From Clostridiales bacterium UBA1701 (GTDB lineage: Bacteria > Bacillota > Clostridia > Oscillospirales > Oscillospiraceae), in assembly GCA_002320035.1 (NCBI GenBank), contig DCJL01000017.1, forward strand, positions 117,828-133,589: a stretch of 15,762 nucleotides of DNA. Direction: 5' to 3'. The notes beneath the pieces were generated by a model. It saw nothing but the letters and a program-made list of their open reading frames with translations. It was not told where the DNA came from and ran no database searches. Below, piece by piece: positions 14,839 through 15,762 of this stretch (its first letter is position 1; each line of letters opens with the position of its first letter). The position numbers and the translations under genes are program-made.

Positions 14839-14871
14839 AAACAGGCGTGACCGCGATGGTCACGCCTGTTT
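14839..14871. terminator. Strong hairpin terminator near the right end of the element
   Basis: There is a perfect 14-bp stem: 14839-14852 pairs with 14858-14871 around a 5-nt loop. The left side has an A-run (14836-14841), giving a T tract on the minus strand. The right side continues CATGTCCTTTT. It could insulate the element from the downstream cat remnant in either direction. The rest of 14707-14908 shows no gene. Confidence 0.7.
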
Positions 14872-14908
14872 CATGTCCTTTTGGCTGGCTATTTCCTCTC
14901 TCAAAGCA

Positions 14909-14932
14909 CCTTCCTTACAGAGGGCGCCCCGA
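14909..14932 (+). repeat. Right end of inserted element (attR-like)
   Basis: CCTTCCTTAC (14909-14918), the reverse complement of the left-end GTAAGGAAGG, is followed after exactly 12 nt by GA (14931-14932). The cat gene resumes immediately after. Joining both ends would give a 46-bp symmetric site of 10+12+GA+12+10, the size of a serine-recombinase attP. Confidence 0.7.
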
Positions 14933-15421
14933 GGGGCTGTCCTTTTATTATTCCTTGGTGTATCTCTCGACAAAGGCCCTTAACAGCGTGGAGGCGTTTG
15001 ACTACGCCCTTTGTGACGGGGAGCTTGTGCGCCTGGGCGGGCAAAGGCCCAGCTTCACGGATCTGAAAAAAGGCTCGGAGAATTTTCATATTGTCACCCT
15101 GCCCATGGAAGAGAGCATGGCCGCTTTCTGTGCCGCCGCCGGGAAAAAAGCGGCGGCCAGACCTGCTTTATCGACAAAAGCCAGAGCGGGCTGGATCTGA
15201 TCTATTTCACCTGCCTGCCCTGGGTGGAGCTGACGGGGCTTACAAACGAGCGGGACATGGACCGGGATGACGCCATTCCGAGACTGGCCTGGGGCAGATA
15301 TCGGGAGGAAAACGGCCGCAAAAGGTTGGGGATGTCCATAGAGCTGAACCACCGCTTTGCCGACGGGGTGCATATTGGCATGTTCGTCAGCGCGCTGGAG
15401 GGGCTTATGGAGGGGCTTTAA
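14933..15421 (+). pseudogene. cat: Chloramphenicol acetyltransferase-like gene, 3' part (split and frameshifted)
   Basis: This half resumes the interrupted gene at GLSFYYSLVYLSTKALNSVE. It continues with SFTDLKKGSENFHIVTLP, then, after a frame change, QTCFIDKSQSGLDLIYFTCL, PWVELTGLTNERD, AWGRYREENGRKRLGMSIEL, and the active-site motif NHRFADG with the catalytic His. A run of six A (15144-15149) marks a one-base loss: adding one A joins GKK to SGGQTCFID. The reconstituted protein would be about 206 residues, normal for type A CAT. The gene is thus broken twice. The segment has no ribosome site of its own. Family members with NHRFADG-like motifs may not confer chloramphenicol resistance. Confidence 0.87.
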
Positions 15422-15533
15422 GCCCGGCCAAAAAAAGGGCGGCTGAGACTGTCAAAGAAAGGCTTGCTGAAGCAAAATAACGGAGCCGGGGGCGCTTGAA
15501 GGAGCAAGGCCGCCCCAAATTGGATAAGCCGCC

Positions 15534-15670
15534 GTCAAAAAAGTCCGGCATGGACTTTTTTGACAAGCTGATCGCCCGGGAGCTTTTAGCTCCCGGGCGT
15601 CAAGCTGTTGACAAAGCGTCAACAGCTTGAGCGAAAAATACAGGAACATTCAAAAATGTTCCTGTATTTT
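15534..15670. repeat. Cluster of four perfect hairpins incl. dispersed repeat copy B
   Basis: The four adjacent inverted repeats are as follows. (1) A 13-bp stem at 15534-15546/15552-15564 includes most of the 35-bp sequence shared with 21-55. (2) A 12-bp stem at 15573-15584/15588-15599 has a TTT loop. (3) A 13-bp stem at 15600-15612/15618-15630. (4) A 16-bp stem at 15635-15650/15655-15670 ends in TTTT. They follow the cat remnant without any gene. The last could terminate transcription. Flanks 15422-15533 and 15671-15762 contain no supportable gene. Confidence 0.8.
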
Positions 15671-15762
15671 CCATTATTGAACGCGAAGAGGGGTCTCCCG
15701 TCCCCCCTCCGCACTTCCCCCATGCATATCCGCCCATTGCCTATGGGTTTGTCTACAGTCTG

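Larger units (their letters stand above)
7807..14932. mobile_element. Tn4451-like integrated element carrying an hcp stress regulon (recombinase missing)
   Basis: This 7,126-bp segment separates two halves of one cat gene. Removing it at the GA dinucleotides rejoins the codons as GCG-GAG-GGG-CTG, in frame, giving KAE-GLSFYYSLVY. Its ends carry inverted GTAAGGAAGG copies 12 nt from each GA. Inside are tnpV (8174), a relaxase-like C-terminal relic (13950), a truncated grpB-like gene and the hcp regulon. No serine or tyrosine recombinase and no complete relaxase is visible, so it is probably a degenerate or non-autonomous derivative that would need a helper. Internal junctions, such as relaxase/GrpB near 14150-14190, suggest deletions after arrival. 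The insertion is strongly supported; assignment to the Tn4451 family is inference from the GA core and tnpV. Confidence 0.8.

Noticed and set aside
14780..14983. Small plus-strand ORFs across the hairpin and attR-like end
   Set aside because: They run through a terminator hairpin and the junction, have no ribosome site and resemble no family.
15141..15150. Programmed -1 frameshift in cat
   Set aside because: The A-run could allow slippage, but the gene is already disrupted and lacks a start. Decay or a read error is simpler.
7676..15421. Functional chloramphenicol resistance
   Set aside because: The gene is interrupted by 7.1 kb and frameshifted, so no intact acetyltransferase is encoded.
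15534..15670. CRISPR array
   Set aside because: The hairpins differ from one another, with no regularly repeated unit and spacers and no cas genes.

Overview
The window looks like chromosomal DNA from an anaerobic Firmicute of the Clostridia, probably a gut Oscillospiraceae/Ruminococcaceae-like bacterium. This is inferred from the clostridial-style ribosome binding sites (AGGAGG), the BMP-type nucleoside importer, the Hcp/ferredoxin pair, a TnpV relic and the GC-rich host genes. I ran no database search.

Host backbone, left part (1-7679). A nucleoside-salvage cluster fills this part. On the minus strand are a BMP-family nucleoside-binding lipoprotein (4240-5442), its double-domain ABC ATPase (2426-3973), two permeases (1191-2429, 163-1194) and the DeoD-type purine nucleoside phosphorylase (5611-6339). 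On the plus strand are uridine kinase (6466-7098) and thymidine kinase (7098-7679). deoD and udk start from back-to-back promoters whose -35 boxes are 1 bp apart. The binding protein has its own promoter and terminator, and the ATPase/permease genes have a second promoter.

Interrupted host gene. A chloramphenicol-acetyltransferase-like gene (cat) starts at 7676, overlapping the tdk stop codon. It is cut after about 43 codons and resumes at 14933-15421. The two halves rejoin in frame at a GA dinucleotide. The 7,126-bp segment between them (7807-14932) carries inverted copies of GTAAGGAAGG exactly 12 nt from each GA. This is the geometry expected of a Tn4451-like (TnpX large serine recombinase) element. 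The segment holds tnpV and a relaxase-like C-terminal relic but no recombinase, so it appears to be a decayed or immobilised element.

Cargo (8711-13939). The cargo is a compact nitrosative/redox-stress regulon: a DUF1858/DUF438/hemerythrin/PAS protein, a Crp/Fnr-family regulator, a DUF1858 CxxC redox protein, a double cupin, a small ferredoxin, and the hybrid cluster protein Hcp. Two promoters share the operator GTTGTT-NN-AACAAC at the same distance (22 bp) from a TATAAT -10 and lack a good -35. This fits class II activation by the Crp/Fnr protein. One operator also lies just downstream of the regulator's own promoter, suggesting autorepression.

Right part of the element (13940-14930) contains a relaxase tail, a truncated GrpB-family fragment, a small intact hypothetical gene and a terminator hairpin.

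Right flank (15422-15762). There is no gene here. It holds four consecutive perfect hairpins. The first contains a 35-bp sequence identical to one at 21-55, showing a dispersed hairpin repeat family in this genome.
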